A stretch of 64,000 bases of DNA from Shewanella salipaludis (GTDB taxonomy: Bacteria; Pseudomonadota; Gammaproteobacteria; Enterobacterales; Shewanellaceae), in assembly GCF_012911865.1 (NCBI RefSeq), contig NZ_JAAXYH010000009.1:62001-126000 (forward strand). The letters are read 5' to 3'. Below, piece by piece: positions 21,933 through 31,301 of this stretch. The translations under genes were made by a program, and so were the position numbers. The stretch's first letter is position 1, and each line of letters begins with the position of its first letter. The notes under the pieces were generated by a model, which did no database searches, was not told the origin of the DNA, and worked only from the letters and a program-made list of their open reading frames with translations.

Positions 21933-22739
21933 CTAGCTGAAGGTGCTCCAGATAGGGGCATGATCCGAGGGCTTTTCCAGGCCCCTGAGTTCATAATCCA
22001 CCTCGGCCTCGACCAGACGGGCCGCCAGCGACGGGGTCGCCAGGATCACGTCTATGCGCAGGCCGCGGTTATCATCGAAGCCCTTGCTGCGATAATCGAA
22101 CCAGGAATAGCGTTCGCTGCGGTCAGGATGCAGCTGGCGGAAGGTGTCGATCAGGCCCCAGGCCTGCAAGGTCTTGAGCCACTCACGTTCCTCGGGTTGG
22201 AAGCTGCATTTGCCTGTCTTCAACCAGCGTTTGGCGTTGGCTTCGCCTATGCCTATGTCCAGATCTATGGGGGAGATGTTGATATCGCCTATGATGGCAA
22301 TGTCTTCCTCGTTGCTGTGGTGGGCTTCGAGGTAGCGCATCAAGTCCTGATAAAATTGACGCTTTGCCGGGAACTTGGTCTCATGGCTGATATTCTCCCC
22401 CTGGGGGAAATAGCCGTTGATCACCGTCAGCGGCCGGCCGTTGTCTTGGGCAAAGGTGGCCATGATGATACGTCGCTGGGCATCTTCGTCATCGGTCGGA
22501 AAGCCCTTCTGCAGTGCGATAGGTTCGTTCTTGGAGAGCATGGCGACTCCATAGTGGGCCTTGCCGCCATGGTAATGTACCTTGTAACCCATGGCCTGGA
22601 CTTCTTCCAGCGGGAAGGACTCGTCATGCACCTTGGTTTCCTGCAGGCCTATGATGTCTGGGTGATGGGCATGGATCAGCGCTTGCAATTGGGGTAGGCG
22701 TGCCCGCAGGCCATTGATGTTGAATGAGACTATTTTCAT
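21933..22739 (-). CDS. xthA: Exodeoxyribonuclease III
   Basis: Major AP endonuclease and 3'-5' exonuclease of base excision repair. The 268-residue protein has the exact family length and begins [17 protein letters not shown]; the metal ligand Glu is in [10 protein letters not shown], the catalytic Asp/Asn pair in [15 protein letters not shown], and the C-terminal [10 protein letters not shown] carries the catalytic His. Its ATG overlaps the stop of yciI (ATGA), so it is the last gene of a yciB-yciI-xthA operon and is probably translationally coupled. Confidence 0.97.
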   Translation of the reverse strand: MKIVSFNINGLRARLPQLQALIHAHHPDIIGLQETKVHDESFPLEEVQAMGYKVHYHGGKAHYGVAMLSKNEPIALQKGFPTDDEDAQRRIIMATFAQDNGRPLTVINGYFPQGENISHETKFPAKRQFYQDLMRYLEAHHSNEEDIAIIGDINISPIDLDIGIGEANAKRWLKTGKCSFQPEEREWLKTLQAWGLIDTFRQLHPDRSERYSWFDYRSKGFDDNRGLRIDVILATPSLAARLVEAEVDYELRGLEKPSDHAPIWSTFS

Positions 22740-23038
22740 CAGGGCAATACTCGCTTGAAAGGTTTAACCAGCACACTCAGATACACACCGGCGGCGACAT
22801 AAGGATCGGCATCGGCCCAGGCTTGGGCGTCTTCGAGCGACTCGAATTCGGCGACCACCAGGGAGCCGCTGAAACCGGCTTCACCCGGGTTCTCGCAGTC
22901 GATGACGGGATGAGGCCCGGCCAGCAACAAGCGGCCTTCATCGGCCAATTCCTGCAGGCGTGCCAGATGCGCCGGACGTGCGCCCATACGCTTTTCAAGG
23001 CTGTTTTCAATATCCTGAGACGAAATCATATACCACAT
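22739..23038 (-). CDS. yciI: YciI family protein
   Basis: A 99-residue ferredoxin-like-fold protein of the YciI family, with the conserved His-Asp type residues ([23 protein letters not shown]) and the end block [22 protein letters not shown]. The family is thought to be enzymatic but the reaction is unknown; a role beside YciB in envelope biology is inferred only from gene order. Its start overlaps the yciB stop and its stop overlaps the xthA start. Confidence 0.92.
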   Translation of the reverse strand: MWYMISSQDIENSLEKRMGARPAHLARLQELADEGRLLLAGPHPVIDCENPGEAGFSGSLVVAEFESLEDAQAWADADPYVAAGVYLSVLVKPFKRVLP

Positions 23039-23583
23039 TATTTGAGTTCCTTACGTTGTTCTTCCGAGGTATGCCTGAATAAATACACCACAGTGATCAC
23101 TGTATTGAGCAGGGTCAATGCCGTGAGACCGAAGACCTTGAAGTTGACCCAGGTTTCCTGCGCCAGACTGAAGGCAACATAGAGGTTGACCAGGCCACAG
23201 CTGATGAAGAAACCGACCCAATACCAGGTCACCCTGGCCCAAATGGCGTCGGCCACCTTGAGTTCCTGACCCAGCATGCCTTTGAGGATGGGTTTGCCCA
23301 GCAATTGACTCACCCCCAGGGCGATGGCAAACAGGGCGTACACTAGGGTGACTTTCCATTTGATGAAGGTGTCATCGTGGAAGACCAAGGTCAAACTGCC
23401 GAACACTGCGACCATGGCGAAGGTGATCAGGTGCATCTTCTCGAGTTTCTTGTAGATGAGATAAGTGGCCAGGAGTTGCAATGCAGTGGCACCAATCAGG
23501 GCGCCGCTGGCGACATAAATGTCGAACATTTTATAGACGGCAAAGAAGATGACCAAGGGCAGGAAGTCGAGCAATTGTTTCAT
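23038..23583 (-). CDS. yciB: YciB (IspZ-type) inner-membrane septation protein
   Basis: A 181-residue protein with about five or six membrane spans, beginning [18 protein letters not shown], the standard YciB start, and with the family motifs [24 protein letters not shown] and [12 protein letters not shown]. YciB is involved in cell envelope synthesis and septation; its molecular activity is not settled. First gene of yciB-yciI-xthA; its promoter must lie in 23584-23720, next to the terminator of the TonB receptor gene. Confidence 0.95.
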   Translation of the reverse strand: MKQLLDFLPLVIFFAVYKMFDIYVASGALIGATALQLLATYLIYKKLEKMHLITFAMVAVFGSLTLVFHDDTFIKWKVTLVYALFAIALGVSQLLGKPILKGMLGQELKVADAIWARVTWYWVGFFISCGLVNLYVAFSLAQETWVNFKVFGLTALTLLNTVITVVYLFRHTSEEQRKELK

Positions 23584-23723
23584 AAATCACTTAGGTAAAA
23601 GAGACATTTGCCCGAGTGTAACATGCCCTGATTGAGGCGCCAAAGCCTGCGCTTGCCCAGGGCGAAGCCGAGCCGCCGAACTGACAGGCGTGAGGTTGGT
23701 GTGAGACTGGGTAGACAGAAATG

Positions 23724-23753
23724 AAACAGCATAGGCTGGCGCCTATGCTGTTT
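23724..23753 (-). terminator. Hairpin terminator after the TonB receptor gene
   Basis: A perfect 13-bp stem AAACAGCATAGGC / GCCTATGCTGTTT with loop TGGC lies about 80 bases beyond the receptor stop on the minus strand. The stem ends in TTT on both strands, so it may work in either direction; the T tail is short. Confidence 0.65.
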
Positions 23754-23831
23754 GGTTTGCAGCCGATGCTGGCTCAGCCCGGCTGCGATTCTGGACTAGA
23801 CTCCTGGTTAGAGTCTGGGCTGGAAGCTGGA

Positions 23832-25952
23832 CTAGAAGCTGTAGCCCAGGTCCAGGCTGAGGGAGCGCCCGGGCGCCGCCACCCGGCCCGCGGGTGATAC
23901 ATCCAGCCCCCTGAAGTAGTATTCATTGTCGAACAGATTGTTGACCGACAGGCCGACTTTCAGCCCATGCCGGTCTCGCTTGAACAGCTCGGTGCTGATG
24001 TTGAAGTTGACTACCGTATAGCCAGGGATTTCACCTGCGGTACCCGAGGCATTCTCTGCCACACTGTTGGCCAAGTCAGCGAAGGATTTACTGTAGTAGT
24101 AGGCCATCAGCCCGAGATCCACCCGCGCTATGCTGTACAGGGCGCTGACCGATACCTGGTGCTTGGACACATAGGGCAGTTGCTTGCCGGCAAACGCGCC
24201 GTCGAGCTGCTCGGTATCCAGGTAATTGTAGGCACCGCTGAGGCTGAGATCCGGCAATGACATGGGCGAATACTTGCCTTGCAGCTCTATACCCTGATTG
24301 CGGGTCTTGCCTATGTTGACGAACAGGCTGATGTTTTTGTCGTATTCGACTTTATTCTCGAAATCGATGCGGTAGGCCGCCAGGCTGATATTGCTTCTGA
24401 CGGTCGGGGTGAATCTGGCCCCGGCTTCATAGTTCCATGACAGTTCCGACTCCAGGGTTTGATCTTTGGGCCACAGCTGGGCTATCTGCGGGGTGCGCAG
24501 CGAGCGCTGGGCGTTGCCGTACAGGAACCAGTCTGGGGTGAGCTCATAACCCAGGGTGATACCCGGCAGCCATTGGGTCACATGGTTATCCTGGCTGTAG
24601 TCCTGGCCCAGGTTGGTGAAGGTCATGCGCACGTCTTCGTAGCGCAGCCCAGGGGTCAGGGTCAGTCTGTCGTCCATGAAGCCCAACTTGTTGCTGACAT
24701 AATAGGCCATGGCGTTGGTGTCCAGGTGCCAATCCCTGGGGCTGGTGGTCACCCCCGTGAGCTTATCCGTCTGATTGAGTTTGTAGCCTATGTCTTCGTT
24801 GACGTAACGCGCCCCGGCGATGATGTGTTGGCTTATCTTGCCGTCGATGAAGATGCTGGCCTTGGGCTCTATGCCGTAGACGCTGAACTCCCGCGGGGAA
24901 GTGCGCAAGTCCGTTGCCGTCTGCGTGGTGTCGCTCCAGTCTGTGCCTAAGTTGCCGTCGGTGTCTTTATTCTTGTTATAAAAATCCCACTGGAAGTTGC
25001 GTGAACTCTCATTGGCGAAGCCCATGAGTTCAATTTCGCCGTAATCGACCAGTGTGGAGGGTGCCAGGGTATGGCTGTATTTCAGGCTGATACGTTTGGT
25101 ATCTGCTTCGAACTCATCGTTGGGCCTGAGAGACTGTTCTCTGTCTTCCAGGTAAGCCTGGGTATTCAGCGCACCCGGCAGTTCGGCAAAGGCATCATAG
25201 TATTGCAGGTTGGCATCCAGGCTATTGTTGTTGTCCAGGTTCCAGACGGTTTTCAGCATCAGGTTTTTGATATCTGTTTGTGAGTGCTCGCGAAAAGACT
25301 CACCCTGGGTCAGGTTGCCATCCAGGCGCAGGGAGAAATCCTCGTTGACCGCCCCCCCCGTGCTGAGATTGGTGTCGTACAGCTTGTTGCCGCCGGAGAA
25401 GGTCACGCGCTCGTTGAATTGGGTTTCCCAATCGCTTGAGATCGGCTTGGAGACTAGGTTGATCACCCCACCCACGTTGTTGGGGCCGTATTGCACCGAG
25501 GCGCCGCCACGGGCCACGTCGATCCTGTCGATCATGAAGAGGGTAGCGGGGAACAGGGACTGGCCTGTATGACCGTAGGGGGCCAGTGTCATGGGCACGC
25601 CGTCGAGCAGGAACTGGGCATAGCCGCTGCGACTGCTGTCCAGGCCTCGTACCGAGACGTTCGGCAACACGCCGGTGCCGGTTTCGTCCTTGATTTTGAG
25701 CCCAGGCACTTGCTGCAGGGCGGTGTCTATGGAGCGGACCGCGGTGCGCTCCAGCTGCTCATGGGTGATGATGCTGCGATTACCCGTGTAGGTCTTCAAG
25801 TCGGCCACTTCCGAGTTGCCCAGCACACTGCCTCTGACCACTATGACTTCGGGCTTGGCGCTTTGCTCTGCATGTGCCGCGGTAGCTGAAATACCGCCGG
25901 CAACGGCCATGGAGAGGGTCGTCAATTTGAAGAGCTTATTCGAGATGAACAT
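23832..25952 (-). CDS. pvuA: TonB-dependent ferric siderophore receptor (PvuA-like)
   Basis: Outer-membrane receptor of 706 residues. It has a signal peptide ending AAHA (about residue 28), a TonB-box-like VIVVRG segment (about 37), a plug domain (ITHEQLERTAVRSIDTALQQVPG to GGVINLVSKP, about 60-170) and a 22-strand barrel ending in the expected aromatic residue (LSLDLGYSF). It resembles FecA/PvuA-type carboxylate siderophore receptors; there is no N-terminal signalling extension, so no sigma/anti-sigma coupling. It lies 15 bases after the SbnG-like gene in the same direction, with Fur boxes upstream of that pair. Recognition of the locally made siderophore is inferred; the gene name is by analogy. 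Confidence 0.85.
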   Translation of the reverse strand: MFISNKLFKLTTLSMAVAGGISATAAHAEQSAKPEVIVVRGSVLGNSEVADLKTYTGNRSIITHEQLERTAVRSIDTALQQVPGLKIKDETGTGVLPNVSVRGLDSSRSGYAQFLLDGVPMTLAPYGHTGQSLFPATLFMIDRIDVARGGASVQYGPNNVGGVINLVSKPISSDWETQFNERVTFSGGNKLYDTNLSTGGAVNEDFSLRLDGNLTQGESFREHSQTDIKNLMLKTVWNLDNNNSLDANLQYYDAFAELPGALNTQAYLEDREQSLRPNDEFEADTKRISLKYSHTLAPSTLVDYGEIELMGFANESSRNFQWDFYNKNKDTDGNLGTDWSDTTQTATDLRTSPREFSVYGIEPKASIFIDGKISQHIIAGARYVNEDIGYKLNQTDKLTGVTTSPRDWHLDTNAMAYYVSNKLGFMDDRLTLTPGLRYEDVRMTFTNLGQDYSQDNHVTQWLPGITLGYELTPDWFLYGNAQRSLRTPQIAQLWPKDQTLESELSWNYEAGARFTPTVRSNISLAAYRIDFENKVEYDKNISLFVNIGKTRNQGIELQGKYSPMSLPDLSLSGAYNYLDTEQLDGAFAGKQLPYVSKHQVSVSALYSIARVDLGLMAYYYSKSFADLANSVAENASGTAGEIPGYTVVNFNISTELFKRDRHGLKVGLSVNNLFDNEYYFRGLDVSPAGRVAAPGRSLSLDLGYSF

Positions 25953-25967
25953 GTTACTTCCTTGGAG

Positions 25968-26738
25968 TTATTTTTCGTGTATTAAATTCTGGAGTTGCTG
26001 TTTAAACTGTTTGAAAATCAATCCTCTGTCTTCTCCTACCAGGAAGGCATTCACCCCCTGGCGCTGCCATTTCGGCTTCTGGCCCGGCAGACGCGGGATG
26101 GCGCAGAAGGGCACACGTGCCCGGGCACAGTGTTCGGCCATATCCTGCAGGCTCTGCTGTACCTGGGCATGGCCGAAGTCGATGCCATGGCCCATGGCCA
26201 GGCTCAGATCCAGTGCGCCTTCGAAAATCATGTCTATGTGCCCCAACTGCAGCATGTCGCCGAGGGCGGCCAATCCCTGGGGATCTTCGATCATCAGGCC
26301 GACGAAGGTTTCCCGGTTTGCCAGCGCCATGTAATCGGCCAGTGGCAGGGTACCGAAGCCTGTGTTGCGTCCGCCGCTGATGCCACGATGGCCCAGAGGC
26401 GGGTATTTGCTGGCGGCAATCGCCTGTCTGGCCGTGTCGACATCCGTGACACGGGAGACCACTATGCCTTGGGCGCCGGCATCGAGCAGCCTGCCTATGA
26501 CCGCCGGATTGGCATCGGCCACCCTGACCAGGGGGGTGATGCCGGCACACTCGGCGGCGCGTATGCAGTGGGCCAGGTTCTCGTCGCCGTGCAGCACATG
26601 CTCTGTATCCAGCAGCACAAAGTCATAACCCGCGTAGGCCAGCATTTCGACGACCACAGGGATGGGCACAGAGTTGAGCATGCCGAAGACGACTTCATCC
26701 CCGGCAAGCTTGGCTTTGAGTGAGTTAGTTCCGAGCAT
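25968..26738 (-). CDS. sbnG: HpcH/HpaI aldolase-family protein, SbnG-like citrate synthase
   Basis: A 256-residue TIM-barrel protein of the HpcH/HpaI aldolase family, close in length to staphylococcal SbnG (259), which makes citrate from oxaloacetate and acetyl-CoA for siderophore assembly independently of the TCA cycle. Seen: LLDTEH after strand 2, the PLVRV strand, the GIVVSRV strand, VGLMIEDPQG with the metal-binding Glu, and MIFEGALDLS with the metal-binding Asp region. The ATG at 26738 follows GGGAGGAG; a TTG further upstream is less likely. First gene of a minus-strand unit with the receptor, divergent from the NIS operon. Citrate synthase activity is inferred from context; a plain 2-keto-3-deoxy acid aldolase is the alternative. 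Confidence 0.8.
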   Translation of the reverse strand: MLGTNSLKAKLAGDEVVFGMLNSVPIPVVVEMLAYAGYDFVLLDTEHVLHGDENLAHCIRAAECAGITPLVRVADANPAVIGRLLDAGAQGIVVSRVTDVDTARQAIAASKYPPLGHRGISGGRNTGFGTLPLADYMALANRETFVGLMIEDPQGLAALGDMLQLGHIDMIFEGALDLSLAMGHGIDFGHAQVQQSLQDMAEHCARARVPFCAIPRLPGQKPKWQRQGVNAFLVGEDRGLIFKQFKQQLQNLIHEK

Positions 26739-26775
26739 CAGCTCCTCCCGCACCAAATACAGTTAAAAATAGAAT

Positions 26776-26790
26776 CGATAATTATTCTCA
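26776..26790 (-). promoter_or_regulatory. Fur box upstream of the aldolase/receptor unit
   Basis: On the minus strand TGAGAATAATTATCG matches the 7-1-7 Fur consensus TGATAATnATTATCA at 12 of 14 fixed positions. It lies about 40 bases before the ATG of the SbnG-like gene, where it would block the promoter in iron-replete cells. Confidence 0.85.
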
Positions 26791-26925
26791 TTTAATGATT
26801 TTGGTCAAGTCTTTTTACCGCTTTTAATAAATCATGATTTCAATGTGTTGACTGGATGCTTGCGCAGATGTCGTCTCTCCCGGCTTCCGATATTTTCGGC
26901 GATGGAATTGTAAATTTGCTTTTAA

Positions 26926-26940
26926 TGATAACGATTCTTA
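26926..26940 (+). promoter_or_regulatory. Fur box upstream of the siderophore operon
   Basis: TGATAACGATTCTTA matches the 7-1-7 Fur consensus at 11 of 14 fixed positions and sits in an AT-rich stretch about 85 bases before the pvsA-like ATG. With the other Fur box it makes the 287-base divergent region a two-way iron-controlled promoter. Confidence 0.75.
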
Positions 26941-27025
26941 TTTAACTTGTGGCGAAATTGACCGACGACGGCGAACTTGGCCGTGTCATGGCGCCGTCGT
27001 TCATTTAGCTCAAAAGGAAGTAAAG

Positions 27026-28207
27026 ATGAAGCCTGTATTGGTGTTGATCACGCATGTCGAGAACAGGGCTGTGACCCAGGGGTTTGTGCCAGCTGCCGTT
27101 AAATTGGGGTACGAGGTTATTTTGGTGACGGACCATGGCTTGGCGCATAGGCAGTATTTTTCCTATGCCGCTTCTACCCCGGATCAGATATTGGAAGCCG
27201 ATGTCTTCAATCCGCTGGCGATCATAGATATGTTGCAAACCCGGGGCATAGAGCCACAGCTGGTGTTTTCCAACAGCGATCACTTGCAGACGAGCACCGC
27301 CCTGGTAGCACAATATTTTGCTTGCCCGGGCAAGGACTGGCGACTGTGCTACCAGGCGAAGAACAAGGCGGCCATGCGTGCCAGGCTAGCCGAGTTGATG
27401 CTGCCCAATGTGTGGAGCCATTGCTGGCAAGCGGAACAGGACTTGCCCGAGGCGATACCCTTCCCCGTGGTTGCCAAGCCCAGGGAAGGGGTGGCGAGCA
27501 TGGATGTGACTCTGTGTGAATCGCATGCTGCCTTGCTGGCATACGGCGCCGGTCGCGGCGATGCCTGCATCTTGCTGGAGGCCTATCTGCAGGGGCCCTT
27601 GTTCACCCTGGAAACCCTGGGCGATGGCGAGCGACTGCAGGCCATAGGCGGTTTCGATGTGACCCTGTCCGAGTTACCGCATTTTGTCGAGACCCAGGCC
27701 CAGTGGAATGGGCCCATCTGTACCCGGTTCAGAGAGCAAGCCCTGGCACAGGTAGAGGCGTTCGGCATCAATTTCGGCGTCTGCCACAGCGAATTCATCC
27801 TCACGGCGCAGGGGCCTGTGTTGGTGGAGATCAACTATCGCAGCATAGGTGATGGCCGTGAGTTCCTCCTGGATGAGCTGCTGCCCTTCAACTGGTTCGA
27901 GACCATCTTGTCATTGCACGCGGGAGCGGCATTGCCCGCACTCGAAACCCATACCTCGGCGGCGTTGGTCCGTTATTTTCCGGCGCTCGCATCGGGTCAT
28001 ATCGGCCAGAGCCCGGAGGCCTTCGTGCAGCAGAGCCCCCATGGCGCGGTACGTTTCCTGCCGCTGAAACAGGCGGGAGATCATCTGAGCCTGAGCCATT
28101 CGAACAAGGACTATCTTGGCGTCCTGACCCTGATAGGCGAGGATTTGCAGGGCCTGGAAGCCAGTGCCGATGCCCTGGGGCAGAAATTGGAATGGGAGCT
28201 GAATTGA
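27026..28207 (+). CDS. pvsA: ATP-grasp ligase of siderophore synthesis (PvsA-like)
   Basis: A 393-residue ATP-grasp protein. The N-terminal preATP-grasp part runs from MKPVLVLITHVENRAV; the ATP-binding lobe has FPVVAKPREGVASMDV and ILLEAYLQGPLFTLE; the metal-binding end reads VLVEINYRSIGDG. ATP-grasp ligases join a carboxylate to an amine through an acyl phosphate. In the vibrioferrin cluster of Vibrio parahaemolyticus the first gene, pvsA, is of this class. Which bond it forms here is inferred (probably an amino acid to a keto acid or citrate moiety). RBS AAGGAAG. Its TGA overlaps the next ATG (TGATG), so pvsA and pvsB are coupled. Confidence 0.82.
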   Translation: MKPVLVLITHVENRAVTQGFVPAAVKLGYEVILVTDHGLAHRQYFSYAASTPDQILEADVFNPLAIIDMLQTRGIEPQLVFSNSDHLQTSTALVAQYFACPGKDWRLCYQAKNKAAMRARLAELMLPNVWSHCWQAEQDLPEAIPFPVVAKPREGVASMDVTLCESHAALLAYGAGRGDACILLEAYLQGPLFTLETLGDGERLQAIGGFDVTLSELPHFVETQAQWNGPICTRFREQALAQVEAFGINFGVCHSEFILTAQGPVLVEINYRSIGDGREFLLDELLPFNWFETILSLHAGAALPALETHTSAALVRYFPALASGHIGQSPEAFVQQSPHGAVRFLPLKQAGDHLSLSHSNKDYLGVLTLIGEDLQGLEASADALGQKLEWELN

Positions 28208-30114
28208 TGACACAGTCCCAATCTTATATAGGCCAGAGGATCATAGACACCTGTCTGCGCGAGAACGTGTGCGAATTGATGAGTCGGGGCCGGCTGTTGA
28301 CGACGCTGCCCGCCGACCTGGCTCGCCATTGGCCCGGGTCGTCCGTCTCGCCGCAAGCCTGGCTGCAGGTGAGCCACTTGGGGACACAGACCTTGTTCAT
28401 TCCCCTCGAGGCGACCGAGTATTTGCAGCATTGGCGGGCCGCCGGCACCGGCTGGCTGCTGCAGCCCGAGCCGCCTGCCGCTGCGCGCTACAGCCAGGGT
28501 TACACTGCTTGGCTCGAGTGCCTGGCGGCAGGCCTGACGCAGGAGGAGGCGCGGCTGTTTCGCGACTATATTCTGGAGGCAGATTGCGCCGCCGAGCACA
28601 GGGAGCTATGCCGGCAGGCCTACAGGAGCCAGACGCCACTCCTGAGGCAATCGCTCGGCTGCGCGAAGCAGAGCACAGGGGCCACGGGTGTGAGTCAGGC
28701 CGCCGACTGGCATAGGCAGCTGCTGCTCAGCGATCAGCTCGCCGCCTATCTGGATCACCCCTACTATCCGACGGCGCGCGCCAAGGTTGGTTTCGATGCC
28801 GCTGCCTTGCGGCGCTATGCCCCTGAGTTTGCGCCCCGCTTCGAACTCAATTGGCTGGCGGTCGACAAACGTCAGGTGTCACTCACTTCTGCCGTGCCGG
28901 CCTGCTGGCCGACCATGAGTCAGGTGGGACTGGCACCCGAGCTGAGCCTGAGCCACTGCCTGTTTCCCGTGCACCCTCTGACCCTGGCGAGTCTCGGGGT
29001 CCTGCCGGAGGGCATCATTCGGGCGCCCTCTGCTTATTTGACGGTGCAGCCGACACTGTCGGTACGCACCTTGGCCCTGGTGGACTTTCCCGGAGTCCAC
29101 ATCAAGGTGCCGCTGCTGATGGCCACTCTGGGGGCGAAAAACATTCGCCTGATCAAACCCAGTACCCTCTACGACGGCCATTGGTTCGAGCGGGCGCTGA
29201 CCCGGATTGCACAGACCGACGCCGTCATAGGCCAGTTGTTCGCGCATGTGGATGAGCGCCACGGCGGCCATCTGGGCGAGCATAAGGAATTTGCCTACAT
29301 AGTGCGGCGCTACCCCGAGTCCATGCAGCGGCAGCAGTTGGTGCCCGTGGCGGCATTGGCAAGCGAGATGCCGGATGGGCGCCTGTACCTGGCGCATCTG
29401 GCGGATGTCTATTATCAGGGCGACTGGCAGGCCTGGTTTGATGACTACCTTAGCCTGTTGCTGAGGGTGCACCTGAGGTTGTGGCTCAAGTACGGCATGG
29501 CGTTGGAGTCGAATCAGCAGAATGCGGTATTGGCCTATAGGGTCTCGGGCTTGTCTCTGGTGATGAAAGACAACGATTCGGCGCGTCTTCTGCCCGAGCG
29601 TTATCTTCAAAGCGCCGTCGAATGTGCCGTTAAGGGCAGCGGAGACGGCGCCGAGGCCAGGGCGCAGGCCCAAGCGCAACTGGCCGGGTTGCTCGACAGG
29701 CGTATCCTGGTGGAGGGCGACGAGGCGTTGGCGCAGATGTTCGTCACCATCACGCTGCAATTGGATATTGCCGCCATCATAGAGGCCATGGCGGCCAAGG
29801 GACTCGGTACCAGGGCCTATCTATACCGCCGGCTGCGCGAGCAACTCATCGCCGAACTGGACGCGCTGGATGCGCAGGGCATAGCCACGGCGTATGCCCG
29901 CAACTACCTGTTGCAGCAGAGTTACTTGCCGTTGAAATACCTGTTGAGTTCCGGCAGTTTGCTGAGCAAGACGCGGTCGGGGGCCAGCGATGTCAACAAG
30001 TTCTATGGGCAGAGCGCGCCCAACTTCCTGCTCGAGACCCTGCCGGGCGCCGAGTTGGCAGCCGGGCCCGAAGCCGGCGTTGCTGCGGGAGGCGAGCCAA
30101 GCCCATGCCAGTGA
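28207..30114 (+). CDS. pvsB: NIS siderophore synthetase, IucA/IucC family (PvsB-like)
   Basis: A 635-residue NRPS-independent siderophore synthetase; these adenylate a carboxylate (citrate or a derivative) and couple it to an amine or alcohol. Visible are FPVHPLTLAS, the PTLSVRTLALV core strand, the HIKVPLLMATLGAKNIR segment, KEFAYIVRRYPE, and the nucleotide-binding region GMALESNQQNAVL followed by GLSLVMKDNDSARLLPE. The usual E-x-H-x-Q-N pattern of the family reads ESNQQN here, with Asn in place of His. The start is the ATG overlapping the pvsA stop. It overlaps the exporter gene by ten bases. Cytoplasmic. Paralogous to the fourth gene of the operon. Confidence 0.88.
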   Translation: MTQSQSYIGQRIIDTCLRENVCELMSRGRLLTTLPADLARHWPGSSVSPQAWLQVSHLGTQTLFIPLEATEYLQHWRAAGTGWLLQPEPPAAARYSQGYTAWLECLAAGLTQEEARLFRDYILEADCAAEHRELCRQAYRSQTPLLRQSLGCAKQSTGATGVSQAADWHRQLLLSDQLAAYLDHPYYPTARAKVGFDAAALRRYAPEFAPRFELNWLAVDKRQVSLTSAVPACWPTMSQVGLAPELSLSHCLFPVHPLTLASLGVLPEGIIRAPSAYLTVQPTLSVRTLALVDFPGVHIKVPLLMATLGAKNIRLIKPSTLYDGHWFERALTRIAQTDAVIGQLFAHVDERHGGHLGEHKEFAYIVRRYPESMQRQQLVPVAALASEMPDGRLYLAHLADVYYQGDWQAWFDDYLSLLLRVHLRLWLKYGMALESNQQNAVLAYRVSGLSLVMKDNDSARLLPERYLQSAVECAVKGSGDGAEARAQAQAQLAGLLDRRILVEGDEALAQMFVTITLQLDIAAIIEAMAAKGLGTRAYLYRRLREQLIAELDALDAQGIATAYARNYLLQQSYLPLKYLLSSGSLLSKTRSGASDVNKFYGQSAPNFLLETLPGAELAAGPEAGVAAGGEPSPCQ

Positions 30115-31301
30115 TTGCAATCGTACTCTTCTGTCATTTCCTGACGGCCTTTACCGCCCTGGGCATGCCTTTATTCCTGCCGCGAATGCTGACGAGCCTG
30201 GGGCTGGCGGATTCAGGCTATCTCGTTGGCGCCATGTTCGTGTTACCGACCGTCTGCACCGCCCTGACGGCACCCTGGTGGGGACGTTTTGCCGACAGGT
30301 TCGGCAAGAAGACCTCGCTGCTACGGGCACAGGCTGGACTTGTGTTGGGCTTCCTGTTGTCGGGTTTTGCCGACTCTGTCTGGCTGTTTGCCCTGGGCCT
30401 GATGGTGCAAGGGGTGAGTGGTGGCACGCTGGCGGCGTCTAACGCCTACCTGAGCCGCCTATATGGGGGCAAGGCGCTGGCGCATAGCCTGAACCTGACC
30501 CAATGTTCGGCGCGGCTCGCCCTGGTGTGTGCTCCCATCGTTCTCGGGTTGTTTACCCATCTGAGTGAACCCCTGCAGATCTACCGGGCGTTGGCGCTGT
30601 TGCCGCTGCTGGCCTTGCTCATCTGCAGCTTTTTGCCTGGTGATGGCGACCAAGCCATGCCGACGGCAGGCGCAGGGCCCGCGGCAGATAAAGCGGACGC
30701 CCCAACCCGGATGCAGACAGGGACTGAAATTGGGACAGGGACTGCGTTCTCGCATCTGCTCTGGCTGCAGTTTTTATTCTGCTTCGCCATGGTGGTGACC
30801 TTTCCCTACTTTTTGCCCTATAGCGAGCAGTTGGGTGTCGGCAGCGATGCCCTCAGCGGCTTCTATTACAGCCTGCCGCACCTCGTCTACCTCTTGCTGG
30901 CCTTCCATACCAAGAAGCTCAGCCTGAGTCCCCAATTGCAGAGCCGCTTGGGGCTGGGGCTGCTGGGCATCTCCTGCTTAGGGCAATTTTTGCTGCCCGG
31001 CAGCGAGGGACTGCTCTGGCTGCGACTGTTGTTCGGCCTGGGGATAGTCCTGAGTTACAGCGGTTTGCATCTGTTAGTGAGCCAGAGCCTGAACCACAAG
31101 GCGGCGGGGCTGAGCTTTGGCCGTTTCGATGCCTGGGGTAAATGGGCCGGGGTGATGGCAGGGCTCGCGGCCAGTGGCGTGAGCCAGCTGGGCAACCTGC
31201 AATGGCCTTTCTTGCTGGCGGCATTGAGCTGTGGTGCCGGCTTATTCGTATTGATTTTTTCTTTCAAGGAGGTTCAAGATCATGCTTGCACAGTCCCATA
31301 G
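30105..31301 (+). CDS. pvsC: MFS siderophore exporter (PvsC-like)
   Basis: A 398-residue major facilitator protein with about 12 membrane segments. The loop 2-3 motif is recognisable as WWGRFADRFGKK, and later segments include GLVLGFLLSGFADSVWLFALG and LRLLFGLGIVLSYSGLHLLV. In Vibrio PvsC exports vibrioferrin across the inner membrane; position between the two NIS genes supports the same job. GGAGG lies inside the end of pvsB, 12 bases before the ATG. The central loop carries a Gly/Thr-rich low-complexity stretch (residues about 185-210). It overlaps the next gene by 20 bases. Confidence 0.87.
   Translation: MPVIAIVLFCHFLTAFTALGMPLFLPRMLTSLGLADSGYLVGAMFVLPTVCTALTAPWWGRFADRFGKKTSLLRAQAGLVLGFLLSGFADSVWLFALGLMVQGVSGGTLAASNAYLSRLYGGKALAHSLNLTQCSARLALVCAPIVLGLFTHLSEPLQIYRALALLPLLALLICSFLPGDGDQAMPTAGAGPAADKADAPTRMQTGTEIGTGTAFSHLLWLQFLFCFAMVVTFPYFLPYSEQLGVGSDALSGFYYSLPHLVYLLLAFHTKKLSLSPQLQSRLGLGLLGISCLGQFLLPGSEGLLWLRLLFGLGIVLSYSGLHLLVSQSLNHKAAGLSFGRFDAWGKWAGVMAGLAASGVSQLGNLQWPFLLAALSCGAGLFVLIFSFKEVQDHACTVP

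Noticed and set aside
26739..27025. Mobile-element boundaries around the siderophore locus
   Set aside because: No transposase, integrase, tRNA or terminal repeats seen at either end of 23.8-34.4 kb, and composition matches the neighbours; transfer cannot be argued from this sequence alone.
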